Of a stretch of DNA of 5,707 nucleotides, positions 1-5,364 are shown piece by piece. Source of the stretch: Chloroflexota bacterium (GTDB lineage: Bacteria > Chloroflexota > Anaerolineae > Anaerolineales > Anaerolineaceae); NCBI GenBank assembly GCA_029265085.1, contig JAJUJY010000230.1, positions 1 to 5,707 on the forward strand, read 5' to 3'. How positions within the stretch are numbered: the first letter of the stretch is position 1; the number at the start of each line of letters is the position of its first letter. Made by a program: the position numbers and the translations under genes. Below the pieces are notes generated by a model. The model saw nothing but the letters and a program-made list of their open reading frames with translations, was not told where the DNA came from and searched no databases.

Positions 1-50
1 AACTAGTTGATGAATATATTTATTTCTACAACTATGAACGGATACAATTG

Positions 51-87
51 AAAACAAAACAGACACCCTACCAGGTAAGGTGTCTGT
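51..87 (-). terminator. Rho-independent terminator of the padR-gyrI-gyrI-SDR unit
   Basis: Perfect 9-bp inverted repeat: ACAGACACC at 59-67 pairs with GGTGTCTGT at 79-87, with an 11-base loop. Read on the minus strand, the stem is followed directly by TTTTGTTTTC (down to about 50), a good U-tract. There is no T-run on the plus side, so it acts on minus-strand transcription. It sits about 75 bases after the stop of the short-chain dehydrogenase gene and probably ends the four-gene transcript. Confidence 0.85.
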
Positions 88-162
88 CCAGTTAGTGAGG
101 CTGCTTTCTTTTTCTGTCTACCCGTTGGGGTGCACTTCACTTTTGGCCACCCATTTATTTTT

Positions 163-981
163 TTAAGGTTTATTTTCATTATTCCGGATCTGACTGCGCT
201 TGAGCAGCATCGGCCCCAAACGGTCCATCACCGGGGCAAACACCAATTCCACCCAGGGCGTCAAAGCCAACAACCCAGGCACATAAATCGTCCTGCGCGG
301 ACGGCACAGCATCCGCCAGACCGCATGAGCAACCTGGTCTGCGGGAACTGCCAGCCGCTCGGAGGGAATCCGGCCGCCATTCGAATGCACTGCCGCCGTA
401 TCAAAGAACTCAGTTTTCACCGGGCCGGGACGGATCACGCCGGCAGACACACCCGACCCTTTCAATTCACGGTGTAGAGCCGTGGTAAATGCGTTTAGAA
501 ATGCTTTGGTCCCGGCGTAGAGCGTCACCCCCTGGCTGGGAATTTCACCGGCAATCGAACCAATATTGATGATCTGGCCTTTTCTCCTTGCACGCATACC
601 GGGCAGGGTGAGCAGCGTCAGATGCACCACAGCCTCCACATTCACTGCCAGCATGCCGTCCGCAATTGACCAGGGCAAATCTGCAGTGTAACCATACCAG
701 GCAAAACCTGCATTATTCACCAGCACATCCAACGGTCCCATTTCTTGTTCAACCCGTTCCAGCAGCCGGACACGATCTTGAGGCTGGCTGAGATCTGCTG
801 GAAAAACAAAGGCTTCTCCCCCGGTCTGGCAAATTTCACTGGCCAATTCTTCCAGTCTTTCCAACCGGCGGGCAGCCAGGCCGACCCTCAACCCCTCAGC
901 CGCCAGTTTTCGAGCAATGGCCGCACCAATTCCAGCCGATGCTCCGGTGATCAGCACATTTTTCCCAGACCACTTCGCCAT
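163..981 (-). CDS. Classical short-chain dehydrogenase/reductase (SDR), 272 aa
   Basis: Cytoplasmic NAD(P)-dependent oxidoreductase of the classical SDR family; the substrate cannot be told from sequence. The Rossmann cofactor motif TGASAGIG lies at residues 12-19. An Arg pair at 38-39, at the end of beta-strand 2, favours NADP(H). Asp63 precedes the adenine pocket and NNAG is at 89-92. The catalytic set is complete: Asn114, Ser142, Tyr155 and Lys159 (YxxxK). PGP at 185-187 followed by Thr190 is the usual nicotinamide-binding turn. The C-terminal part is somewhat longer than the 250-aa core and rich in hydrophobic and basic residues, as in DltE/YqjQ-like SDRs. The ATG at 981 is preferred; a GTG at 987 is in frame and only 3 bases from the stop of the upstream gene. 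Neither start has a clear ribosome site, so translation probably depends on coupling. It is the last gene of the PadR-led unit. Confidence 0.93.
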   Translation of the reverse strand: MAKWSGKNVLITGASAGIGAAIARKLAAEGLRVGLAARRLERLEELASEICQTGGEAFVFPADLSQPQDRVRLLERVEQEMGPLDVLVNNAGFAWYGYTADLPWSIADGMLAVNVEAVVHLTLLTLPGMRARRKGQIINIGSIAGEIPSQGVTLYAGTKAFLNAFTTALHRELKGSGVSAGVIRPGPVKTEFFDTAAVHSNGGRIPSERLAVPADQVAHAVWRMLCRPRRTIYVPGLLALTPWVELVFAPVMDRLGPMLLKRSQIRNNENKP

Positions 982-990
982 TTTCACGGG

Positions 991-1605
991 TCAGTCAGCT
1001 TTCTGAACCGGCTGGCGAATGATTGTTTTTAACTTTTCCGGTGCTGTCCGGCGCGGGTCACCCATATAAATTTCGTGGTGCTTCCCTCGCAGTTCATAAC
1101 CGGAATCGTGGATGAACTGGTGCATGGCAGCTATAGTCGGACCCTCATCCGCGTAAGCGCCCAGGTACATAATCTGCACAGCCAGCCCTTCAGCAAATCT
1201 TTCCAGGCGAATACGGGGCAACGCAGCCGGATTCTTTTTCCGGGTAAGTTCTTCTCGTGCAGCTTCCACATCTGCCGGAGTCACCTCATCGGGCAGCACC
1301 ATCATCATCGTCCAATCCCAATCCGACTTCGGTGCTTGCAGAAAATCCGCCATATTGGGTATCCACCACAATCCTTCGAGCGGCATTACCGTAAATTCCA
1401 CACCTTTTTTCTTGAGAGCAAATTTTAGCGTAAAAGCCAATCCATACAATGCCTGCACAACATCCTGGTAATCCGCACTGGTGTTTGGGTCACCATGCCC
1501 ATCGATCATCAAAAATTGCATATCCGGCACATCCACCAGGGTAAACTTCCCCTTTGGGGGATTATAAACCTTGCTTAACGCTTTTTTTAAATCAATCGCC
1601 GCCAT
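991..1605 (-). CDS. GyrI-like small-molecule-binding domain protein (COG4832 type), 204 aa
   Basis: Stand-alone GyrI-like/SOUL-fold protein of the kind annotated as 'GyrI-like domain-containing protein'. Family features visible: VDVPDMQFLMIDGHGDPN at residues 24-41, containing the G-x-G-D-P-N turn; MPLEGLWW at 74-81 with a conserved acidic Glu77 and Trp pair; and the C-terminal signature HHEIYMGDPRRTAPEKLKT at 176-194. Relatives are reported to bind aromatic or cationic ligands, and some hydrolyse cyclopropanoid genotoxins. Glu77, Glu178 and Tyr180 are the residues I would suspect of catalysis, from memory and not verified. The length matches the family and there is no signal peptide, so it is cytoplasmic. 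The start is the ATG at 1605, with AAGGAG six bases upstream; a GTG at 1608 is too close to that site. It is the third gene of the PadR-led unit, 11 bases after its paralogue. Confidence 0.9.
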   Translation of the reverse strand: MAAIDLKKALSKVYNPPKGKFTLVDVPDMQFLMIDGHGDPNTSADYQDVVQALYGLAFTLKFALKKKGVEFTVMPLEGLWWIPNMADFLQAPKSDWDWTMMMVLPDEVTPADVEAAREELTRKKNPAALPRIRLERFAEGLAVQIMYLGAYADEGPTIAAMHQFIHDSGYELRGKHHEIYMGDPRRTAPEKLKTIIRQPVQKAD

Positions 1606-1611
1606 CACAAG

Positions 1612-1617
1612 CTCCTT
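1612..1617 (-). promoter_or_regulatory. Ribosome binding site of the downstream GyrI-like gene
   Basis: On the minus strand AAGGAG lies six bases before the ATG at 1605. It touches the TAA stop of the upstream paralogue (1617-1619), so ribosomes ending there can re-initiate. It decides the ATG start over the GTG at 1608, which would leave only three bases. Confidence 0.75.
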
Positions 1618-2216
1618 TATCTTTCAAGGATTTGAACACGCATCACCGTGCGCAAATTTTCCGGACGGGTTTTCCGAACATCATTCAGGTAAATATCGTG
1701 TGTATCCTGGGTAGTCGCCAGGCCGCGCTCACTGGCCCAGGCAGCCATTTTTGCCAGCGTCTCATTCATCGCATCATAGGCTCCACAATGGAGCGACTGG
1801 ATACATGGCCCTTCATTTAAAGTTTCAAAATATACCTGATCCAATCGTGGAACCATCAACCCTTTCGCAAGCACTTTTTCCCTTGCTTCCTGAACCAGTG
1901 TATCTGTAACCCACTCAGGCTGCATGAGCCGCATAGTCCAGGCAAATTGGCCTTTCTGCGAACGATCCAGGACCCAGCTAACTTCCATCGGCATGACGTG
2001 GTAATCGATCTCCATCCGTTCGCGCACGAAAAACTTAATCGTATATGCCAGTGGATATAGACTCTCAGCGGCTTGCTGGAATCCATCGGACTGCGGATGA
2101 CCATTTCCCTGGATCGAGAGGAATGACCATTCCGGCACTTCCACTTTTGCGATCTGGTTCGCACGAGGCTGATAAAATTCTTTAAAAATTTTGCGGTGAT
2201 CTACTTTGATCATCAT
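1617..2216 (-). CDS. GyrI-like domain protein, divergent paralogue, 199 aa
   Basis: Second stand-alone GyrI-like protein, alignable over its whole length with its downstream neighbour but clearly diverged. Matching blocks: VEVPEWSFLSIQGNGHPQ at residues 25-42 (GNGHPQ in place of GHGDPN), MPMEVSW at 75-81 with conserved Glu78, and THDIYLNDVRKTRPENLRT at 172-190. The C-terminal signature has Asp174-Ile-Tyr176 where the neighbour has Glu-Ile-Tyr, and Thr-His in place of His-His. The segment between the two halves is shorter (about 83-93), and a Cys appears at 138 and 144. It is cytoplasmic, with no signal or membrane segment. The ATG at 2216 lies inside the padR coding region, giving a 35-base overlap, with a weak GGAAA-type site before it; a second ATG at 2213 is possible. 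It may be a ligand-binding partner rather than an enzyme, which is inference. Confidence 0.88.
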   Translation of the reverse strand: MMIKVDHRKIFKEFYQPRANQIAKVEVPEWSFLSIQGNGHPQSDGFQQAAESLYPLAYTIKFFVRERMEIDYHVMPMEVSWVLDRSQKGQFAWTMRLMQPEWVTDTLVQEAREKVLAKGLMVPRLDQVYFETLNEGPCIQSLHCGAYDAMNETLAKMAAWASERGLATTQDTHDIYLNDVRKTRPENLRTVMRVQILER

Positions 2217-2766
2217 TCATTTCATTTCCATTTTGTAATTTATCCAGGAACTTTTCTACCCAATTCCGTTCCGCCTGCACCAAGGCCAGCGAGTACTCAA
2301 ACATTGCCTCTACAAAATACGGCAGGGGTCGTTGCGCATTCCGGTTGGCGATCATCTGCGCAATCCGCTCATCCAAACCCGTGCGGTATTGTTCCAGAGC
2401 CCGGATTGCCTCCGCGGGCTTGATCATGGGCAAATTTGCCAGACCAAGTTGAATGGACGGAAAACAAGGCTGCGGAACAGATAATGCCTCGATCACCCCC
2501 TGGCTTAAGCGTTGATACCCGGCCGGAGTTGCCGCAAAGACTTTTCTGGCAGGCCCGCGGCCAGCCGCTGGTTCTAACCTGCTGGTTACCAATCCGGTCT
2601 TTTCCAATTTATTCAACAGAAAATAAATCGAGGAAAAGCCAATTTCTGTCCAGGCACGCATACCGCGTTGTTCAATCACCTGTTCGATCTGGTAACCGTG
2701 CCGGGGTTCTTCGGCCACCAAGGATAATATGGCAAGTTCGGCATTGGTCAGGCTGGATTCTTGCAT
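2182..2766 (-). CDS. PadR-family transcriptional regulator, 194 aa
   Basis: DNA-binding regulator of the PadR family, first gene of the unit. The winged helix-turn-helix covers about residues 6-90: LTNAELAILSLVAEEPRHGYQI (6-27) carries the typical HGYQI, the recognition helix is near SSIYFLLNKLEKTGLV (45-60), and the wing is around GRGPARKVFAATPAG (69-83). Residues 94-178 form the helical C-terminal dimerisation region of the longer PadR subgroup (Vir_act_alpha_C type), ending in FVEAMFEYSLALVQAERNWVEKFLDKL. A polar tail (179-194) follows, encoded largely in the overlap with the next gene. The ATG at 2766 has AAAGGA five bases upstream (2772-2777). An inverted repeat sits on its promoter, so autorepression is likely. 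By family precedent it loses DNA affinity on binding a phenolic or other small ligand, which here is unknown. Confidence 0.93.
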   Translation of the reverse strand: MQESSLTNAELAILSLVAEEPRHGYQIEQVIEQRGMRAWTEIGFSSIYFLLNKLEKTGLVTSRLEPAAGRGPARKVFAATPAGYQRLSQGVIEALSVPQPCFPSIQLGLANLPMIKPAEAIRALEQYRTGLDERIAQMIANRNAQRPLPYFVEAMFEYSLALVQAERNWVEKFLDKLQNGNEMNDDQSRSPQNF

Positions 2767-2783
2767 TATGGTCCTTTCATTAT

Positions 2784-2801
2784 TATTATAGCACTATAAT
2801 A
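2784..2801. promoter_or_regulatory. Probable PadR operator (18-bp inverted repeat)
   Basis: Perfect palindrome with 8-bp arms: TATTATAG, then CA, then CTATAATA. It covers the -10 hexamer and predicted start point of the padR promoter and ends 17 bases before the padR ATG. No other copy was seen in the window. AT-rich dyads at the regulator's own promoter are typical for PadR proteins, so binding by the PadR protein encoded here is likely but inferred. Confidence 0.65.
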
Positions 2802-2824
2802 TTACCAATATAGAATTTTGTCAA
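2796..2824 (-). promoter_or_regulatory. Sigma70-type promoter of the padR unit
   Basis: On the minus strand there is a perfect -35 TTGACA (2819-2824), a 17-base spacer, and a -10 TATTAT (2796-2801). The predicted start is near 2789, giving a leader of about 22 bases that contains the AAAGGA ribosome site. It is the strongest consensus promoter in the window. Confidence 0.8.
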
Positions 2825-2877
2825 TCCCCCAATTTTCCCTTGCGCAGCCGCACGGATTAAGCGGATTAAATACATCA

Positions 2878-2898
2878 ACAGCAGCGAGTACCTGCTGT
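2878..2898 (-). terminator. Weak candidate terminator after the epimerase gene
   Basis: Seven-bp inverted repeat: ACAGCAG at 2878-2884 pairs with CTGCTGT at 2892-2898, with a 7-base loop. It starts 14 bases past the epimerase stop on the minus strand. What follows (TTGATGTATTTAATC) is only moderately T-rich, so termination may be partial and some read-through into padR is possible. Confidence 0.4.
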
Positions 2899-2912
2899 GA
2901 ATAATGACGCAG

Positions 2913-3905
2913 TTAGCGGGCTGGTGAACGCTGGCTGGATGATTTCCACCACTGCAAGGTATCGCGAATGGATTCTCGCAGCGAGCGCGGCCGGTATCCC
3001 AATTCTTCCTGGGCTCTCTTCGAGCTAATGGTAGAATTTCCCGTCACGGTTACAATAGAATATTTCGTAAAACTTGGTTTGCGGTTAAATAATCGGTAAA
3101 AATAGGGGGTGAAATTGGCCGCAAACAACGCCAGACGAGACGGCACCCGCACAGCCCGGCAGCGCTTCCCTGTTAATTCGCCAATGATTTCAGAAAGCTG
3201 CCCAAGACGCACCTTTTCACCAGACAGGATATAGGTTTTACCAGTCTGTCCTTTTTCCATCGCCAGCAGCATTCCTTGAGCAACATCACGCACGTCCACA
3301 AAATCATACCCGCCGTCTGTCAACCAATGCACACGCTTACGCATCCATTGAACCAGCAAATGACCCATCTCCGAGCCTAAGAAATCATACGGTCCGATCA
3401 CGCCGGTCGGGCAGACCAAAACCGCATCAAACCCGTCCCGCACAGCCGCTAAAACAGCGAGAGAAGCTTCCGCCTTTGAGCGGTCATATTCTCCCACCGG
3501 GTTGTCCGGATCAAATGGCAAATTTTCATCCATCATCACCCCATCCGGAACTCGCTTCAGCGCATGAATTGAAGAAGTGTACAACATTCGCTGCACACCG
3601 GCAGCCCGGGCAGCCTCGACAACATTGCGGGTTCCCTCAATATTCACGCGCCGGACTAACTCGTTACGGCCTGGTAAAATCGAGATCATTCCAGCCAGGT
3701 GATATACACGCGTTACTCCAACCATTGCGCATGCCAAAGAAGCTGGATCCAGAACATTTCCCTCAACAATTTCCACATCAAGACCCTGCAAAGATTGCGT
3801 TTTTTCTCCAGGCAGCACCAGTGCCCTCACCCGATTTCCTCGTTCCACAAGCAAACGAACCAAAACATTGCCAATATGTCCCGTTGCTCCGGTAACCAGA
3901 TCCAT
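2913..3905 (-). CDS. Extended SDR: NAD(P)-dependent epimerase/dehydratase or DFR-like reductase, 330 aa
   Basis: Rossmann-fold oxidoreductase of the extended SDR class, similar in layout to dihydroflavonol-4-reductase-like and HpnA-like proteins; the substrate is unknown. The glycine motif TGATGHIG is at residues 5-12, HLAG is at 69-72, and NIEGTRNVVEAA at 88-99 is the typical helix. The catalytic set is Ser111/Ser112 in YTSS, then Tyr140 and Lys144 in YDRSK. PTGVIGPYD (166-174) and FVDVRDVAQGMLLA (202-215) are the substrate-side and late signature blocks. LGYRPRSLRESIRDTLQWW (302-320) is the usual C-terminal helix. No acidic residue is evident at the end of beta-strand 2 (RALVLPGEK), so NADP use is plausible. 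The ATG at 3905 is chosen because AGGAGG lies eight bases upstream; the longer frame from a TTG at 3941 would run through the promoter. It is divergent from a TetR gene that probably controls it. Confidence 0.92.
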   Translation of the reverse strand: MDLVTGATGHIGNVLVRLLVERGNRVRALVLPGEKTQSLQGLDVEIVEGNVLDPASLACAMVGVTRVYHLAGMISILPGRNELVRRVNIEGTRNVVEAARAAGVQRMLYTSSIHALKRVPDGVMMDENLPFDPDNPVGEYDRSKAEASLAVLAAVRDGFDAVLVCPTGVIGPYDFLGSEMGHLLVQWMRKRVHWLTDGGYDFVDVRDVAQGMLLAMEKGQTGKTYILSGEKVRLGQLSEIIGELTGKRCRAVRVPSRLALFAANFTPYFYRLFNRKPSFTKYSIVTVTGNSTISSKRAQEELGYRPRSLRESIRDTLQWWKSSSQRSPAR

Positions 3906-3913
3906 AAAAGATG

Positions 3914-3919
3914 CCTCCT
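3914..3919 (-). promoter_or_regulatory. Ribosome binding site of the epimerase gene
   Basis: A full AGGAGG on the minus strand lies eight bases before the ATG at 3905. It fixes that start over the in-frame TTG at 3941, which lies upstream of this site and next to the -10 element. Confidence 0.8.
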
Positions 3920-3942
3920 GGGATTGTAGATAAAAACGCAAA

Positions 3943-3951
3943 ATTATACCA
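3943..3951 (-). promoter_or_regulatory. Extended -10 promoter of the epimerase gene
   Basis: On the minus strand TGG directly precedes a perfect TATAAT (3943-3948), making an extended -10. The -35 region is poor: TATTTT at 3965-3970 with a 16-base spacer is the best match. The predicted start is near 3936, giving a leader of about 30 bases. The TetR-type palindrome overlaps this element. Confidence 0.6.
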
Positions 3952-3961
3952 ACCGGTCGGT
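3948..3961. promoter_or_regulatory. TetR-type operator on the epimerase promoter
   Basis: The 14-base sequence ACCAACCGGTCGGT pairs with itself at six of seven positions and is one change from the perfect palindrome ACCGACCGGTCGGT, a form common among TetR-family operators. It overlaps the TGn and first -10 base of the epimerase promoter and fills most of its spacer, so occupancy would block RNA polymerase. The divergent TetR gene is the natural candidate for the binding protein (inferred). Confidence 0.6.
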
Positions 3962-4080
3962 TTTAAAATAGCACCCCAGAAGCGCTTCGTCAAGTCACAC
4001 TCTGGTCATATTTTTTCTTATCGGGTCTGTGACCTGCCTGGCTGCGGCGATTGAATCACGCAAACACGGCAAACAGGATA

Positions 4081-4089
4081 TGCTATACT
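4081..4089 (+). promoter_or_regulatory. Probable extended -10 promoter of the TetR gene
   Basis: TGC followed by TATACT (4084-4089) forms an extended -10. The -35 position (about 4061-4066, CAAACA) is weak. The predicted start near 4096 leaves a leader of about 20 bases ending in the AGGAG site. No copy of the TetR-type palindrome lies here; the nearest is about 120 bases upstream. Confidence 0.5.
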
Positions 4090-4105
4090 AAGTACAATCT
4101 CAACC

Positions 4106-4110
4106 AGGAG
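4106..4110 (+). promoter_or_regulatory. Ribosome binding site of the TetR gene
   Basis: AGGAG is six bases before the ATG at 4117. It decides this start over the upstream in-frame TTG at 4051, which would precede the promoter and add 22 residues unlike a TetR N-terminus. Confidence 0.75.
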
Positions 4111-4116
4111 TTCAGC

Positions 4117-4716
4117 ATGCCCCAACAAGTCCGCGCTGAAGAAACTCGCGCCCGAATTTTAACCGCTGCACATCACTGCTTTTCGCGGATGGGTTACAAT
4201 GCCGCATCGGTATCCGATATATGTAATGAGGCCGGTGTAACCAAAGGGGCGTTTTACTACCACTTCAGCACAAAGCATGATTTGTTTATGGATCTGCTTG
4301 ACACATGGCTGCTGGGAGTTGATGCAAGCCTGGCCAATGCGCGCAAAGAAAATCATCCAGTTCCGGCTGTACTGTTAGAAATGGCTGATTCCACCCAGTT
4401 TATTTTTTCCGAAACCAGTGGATATCTACCCATGTTCCTTGAATTTTGGCAGCAGTCGCTGCGCGACCCAACAATCTGGCAGGCATCCATTCAACCCTAC
4501 CGGCGCTATGTCGATTTTTTCGCTGACATCCTTAATGAAGGAATCGCCGAAGGATCCCTAAAACCGATTGACCCTCAAGAAACAGCACGCACTTTGGTTG
4601 CGCTGTCCATTGGGGTCATTTTGCAAGGGATGATGGATCCTCAAGGCACCGATTGGTCCCGCGTGATGCGCGGAAGTATTCAAACTCTCCTGCGCGGCAT
4701 TCAGTCCAGCCAGTAG
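4117..4716 (+). CDS. TetR/AcrR-family transcriptional regulator, 199 aa
   Basis: One-component repressor. The N-terminal TetR DNA-binding domain spans about residues 8-57: EETRARILTAAHHCFSRMGYNAASVSDI gives helix 1 and the start of the helix-turn-helix, and CNEAGVTKGAFYYHFSTKHDLF (36-57) contains the recognition helix and the family hallmark G-x-x-Y-x-H-F. The all-helical C-terminal half (about 60-195) should be the ligand-binding and dimer domain. Its stretch FLEFWQQSLRDPTIWQASIQPYRRYVDFFADILNEGIAEGSLKPIDPQETA (107-157) resembles the common AcrR/BetI-like C-terminal type. Length is normal. It is transcribed away from the epimerase gene, whose promoter carries a TetR-type palindrome, so that gene is the likely target. 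The ligand is unknown. It converges with the LysM gene 12 bases downstream, with no clear terminator between them. Confidence 0.94.
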   Translation: MPQQVRAEETRARILTAAHHCFSRMGYNAASVSDICNEAGVTKGAFYYHFSTKHDLFMDLLDTWLLGVDASLANARKENHPVPAVLLEMADSTQFIFSETSGYLPMFLEFWQQSLRDPTIWQASIQPYRRYVDFFADILNEGIAEGSLKPIDPQETARTLVALSIGVILQGMMDPQGTDWSRVMRGSIQTLLRGIQSSQ

Positions 4717-4728
4717 AGAAAATTCACT

Positions 4729-5364
4729 TTAGGGGACTGCTCCCGTTGCCACCCTGGCTGGCAGATAAATCAGATCGCCCCCTTTCAGGATTGAACGATT
4801 ACCCAGACAGTTTGCATCCTGAATTTCTTTAATCGTTACCCCATACAATGAACTGAGCCGGTATAACGAATCATTTAATTTCACGGTGTATGGCAGCCAC
4901 TGATCCGGTGTTTGCGCACAGGCCTGCGCTACCGTATCCGGCAATGTGTTTGGAATAAATTGTTCGATCAAACTGGTAGCGGCGAGGTCTGCGCCGGTGA
5001 CCGGAATCACAGGCAGTTCCGGTTTGGCATCCACAAATAAATCAGGCCGCTCCTGAAAAATAAACAATCCACTGATTGAAACGATCAACAAAGCCAACAA
5101 AACCATTAACAGAGCCAGCTGAAAGCGCCGCAATCCATACCCCGGCACAGGTTTGAGTCCCCGTGGTAATGTTTTCGCATTCTTCACAGCATAAACCGGG
5201 CATTCTACACAACGTTCACTTAAACAAAATTGACGCTGGTGATCTTTTGAGATGAAACTGACAGGCCGAGTTTTATGACAGTGATTTTCCCGCGATGGAA
5301 ATGCAATCGCGGTGTGTGGATCATCTCTTAATCCCAGATAAGGGCAGCTTTGAGGTTCTGTCAT
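4729..5364 (-). CDS. Membrane-anchored LysM-domain protein with N-terminal Cys-rich motif, 211 aa
   Basis: Three parts are visible. Residues 1-60 hold a Cys/His-rich segment with Cys7 (SCPYLGLRDD), Cys29 flanked by His28 and His30, Cys47, Cys52 and Cys55 (FCLSERCVECPVY), which could bind a metal ion or cluster. Residues 81-103 (FQLALLMVLLALLIVSISGLFIF) form one transmembrane helix after the basic GLRR, which predicts a cytoplasmic N-terminus. After a Pro-rich linker, residues 159-202 form one LysM domain (YTVKLNDSLYRLSSLYGVTIKEIQDANCL...LKGGDLIYLP), expected outside the membrane and able to bind peptidoglycan or other GlcNAc-containing glycans. Two further Cys (148 and 186) lie in the outer part and might form a disulfide. 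No catalytic domain is present. The ATG at 5364 has only a weak ribosome site, but no other start fits the motif. The cellular role is not known to me. Confidence 0.85.
   Translation of the reverse strand: MTEPQSCPYLGLRDDPHTAIAFPSRENHCHKTRPVSFISKDHQRQFCLSERCVECPVYAVKNAKTLPRGLKPVPGYGLRRFQLALLMVLLALLIVSISGLFIFQERPDLFVDAKPELPVIPVTGADLAATSLIEQFIPNTLPDTVAQACAQTPDQWLPYTVKLNDSLYRLSSLYGVTIKEIQDANCLGNRSILKGGDLIYLPARVATGAVP

Noticed and set aside
130..1428. Plus-strand open frames at 130-477, 745-1032 and 1075-1428
   Set aside because: They lie antisense to the well-supported SDR and GyrI-like genes, have low-complexity unrecognisable translations (rich in His, Gln, Pro and Arg), and have no matching domains.
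1856..2813. Minus-strand frame 1856-2164 and plus-strand frames 2196-2423 and 2436-2813
   Set aside because: They are alternative frames of the second GyrI-like and padR genes, with no family motifs; the 2436-2813 frame also reads through the padR promoter.
3979..3988. Perfect 10-bp palindrome GAAGCGCTTC
   Set aside because: Short and isolated, lying upstream of the epimerase -35 region with no second copy; chance is an adequate explanation.
3476..3993. Frames inside the epimerase gene on both strands (3476-3895, 3699-3929, 3778-3993)
   Set aside because: The epimerase frame has all expected motifs end to end; these are shadows with no recognisable domain.
4051..4116. Longer TetR start from the TTG at 4051
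   Set aside because: It would start upstream of the likely promoter; the AGGAG at 4106-4110 and the typical TetR N-terminus both support the ATG at 4117.
4702..4739. CAGTCC...GGACTG inverted repeat across the convergent TetR/LysM ends
   Set aside because: Only 6 bp with a loop of about 26 bases inside coding ends and no T-run, so not a convincing terminator.
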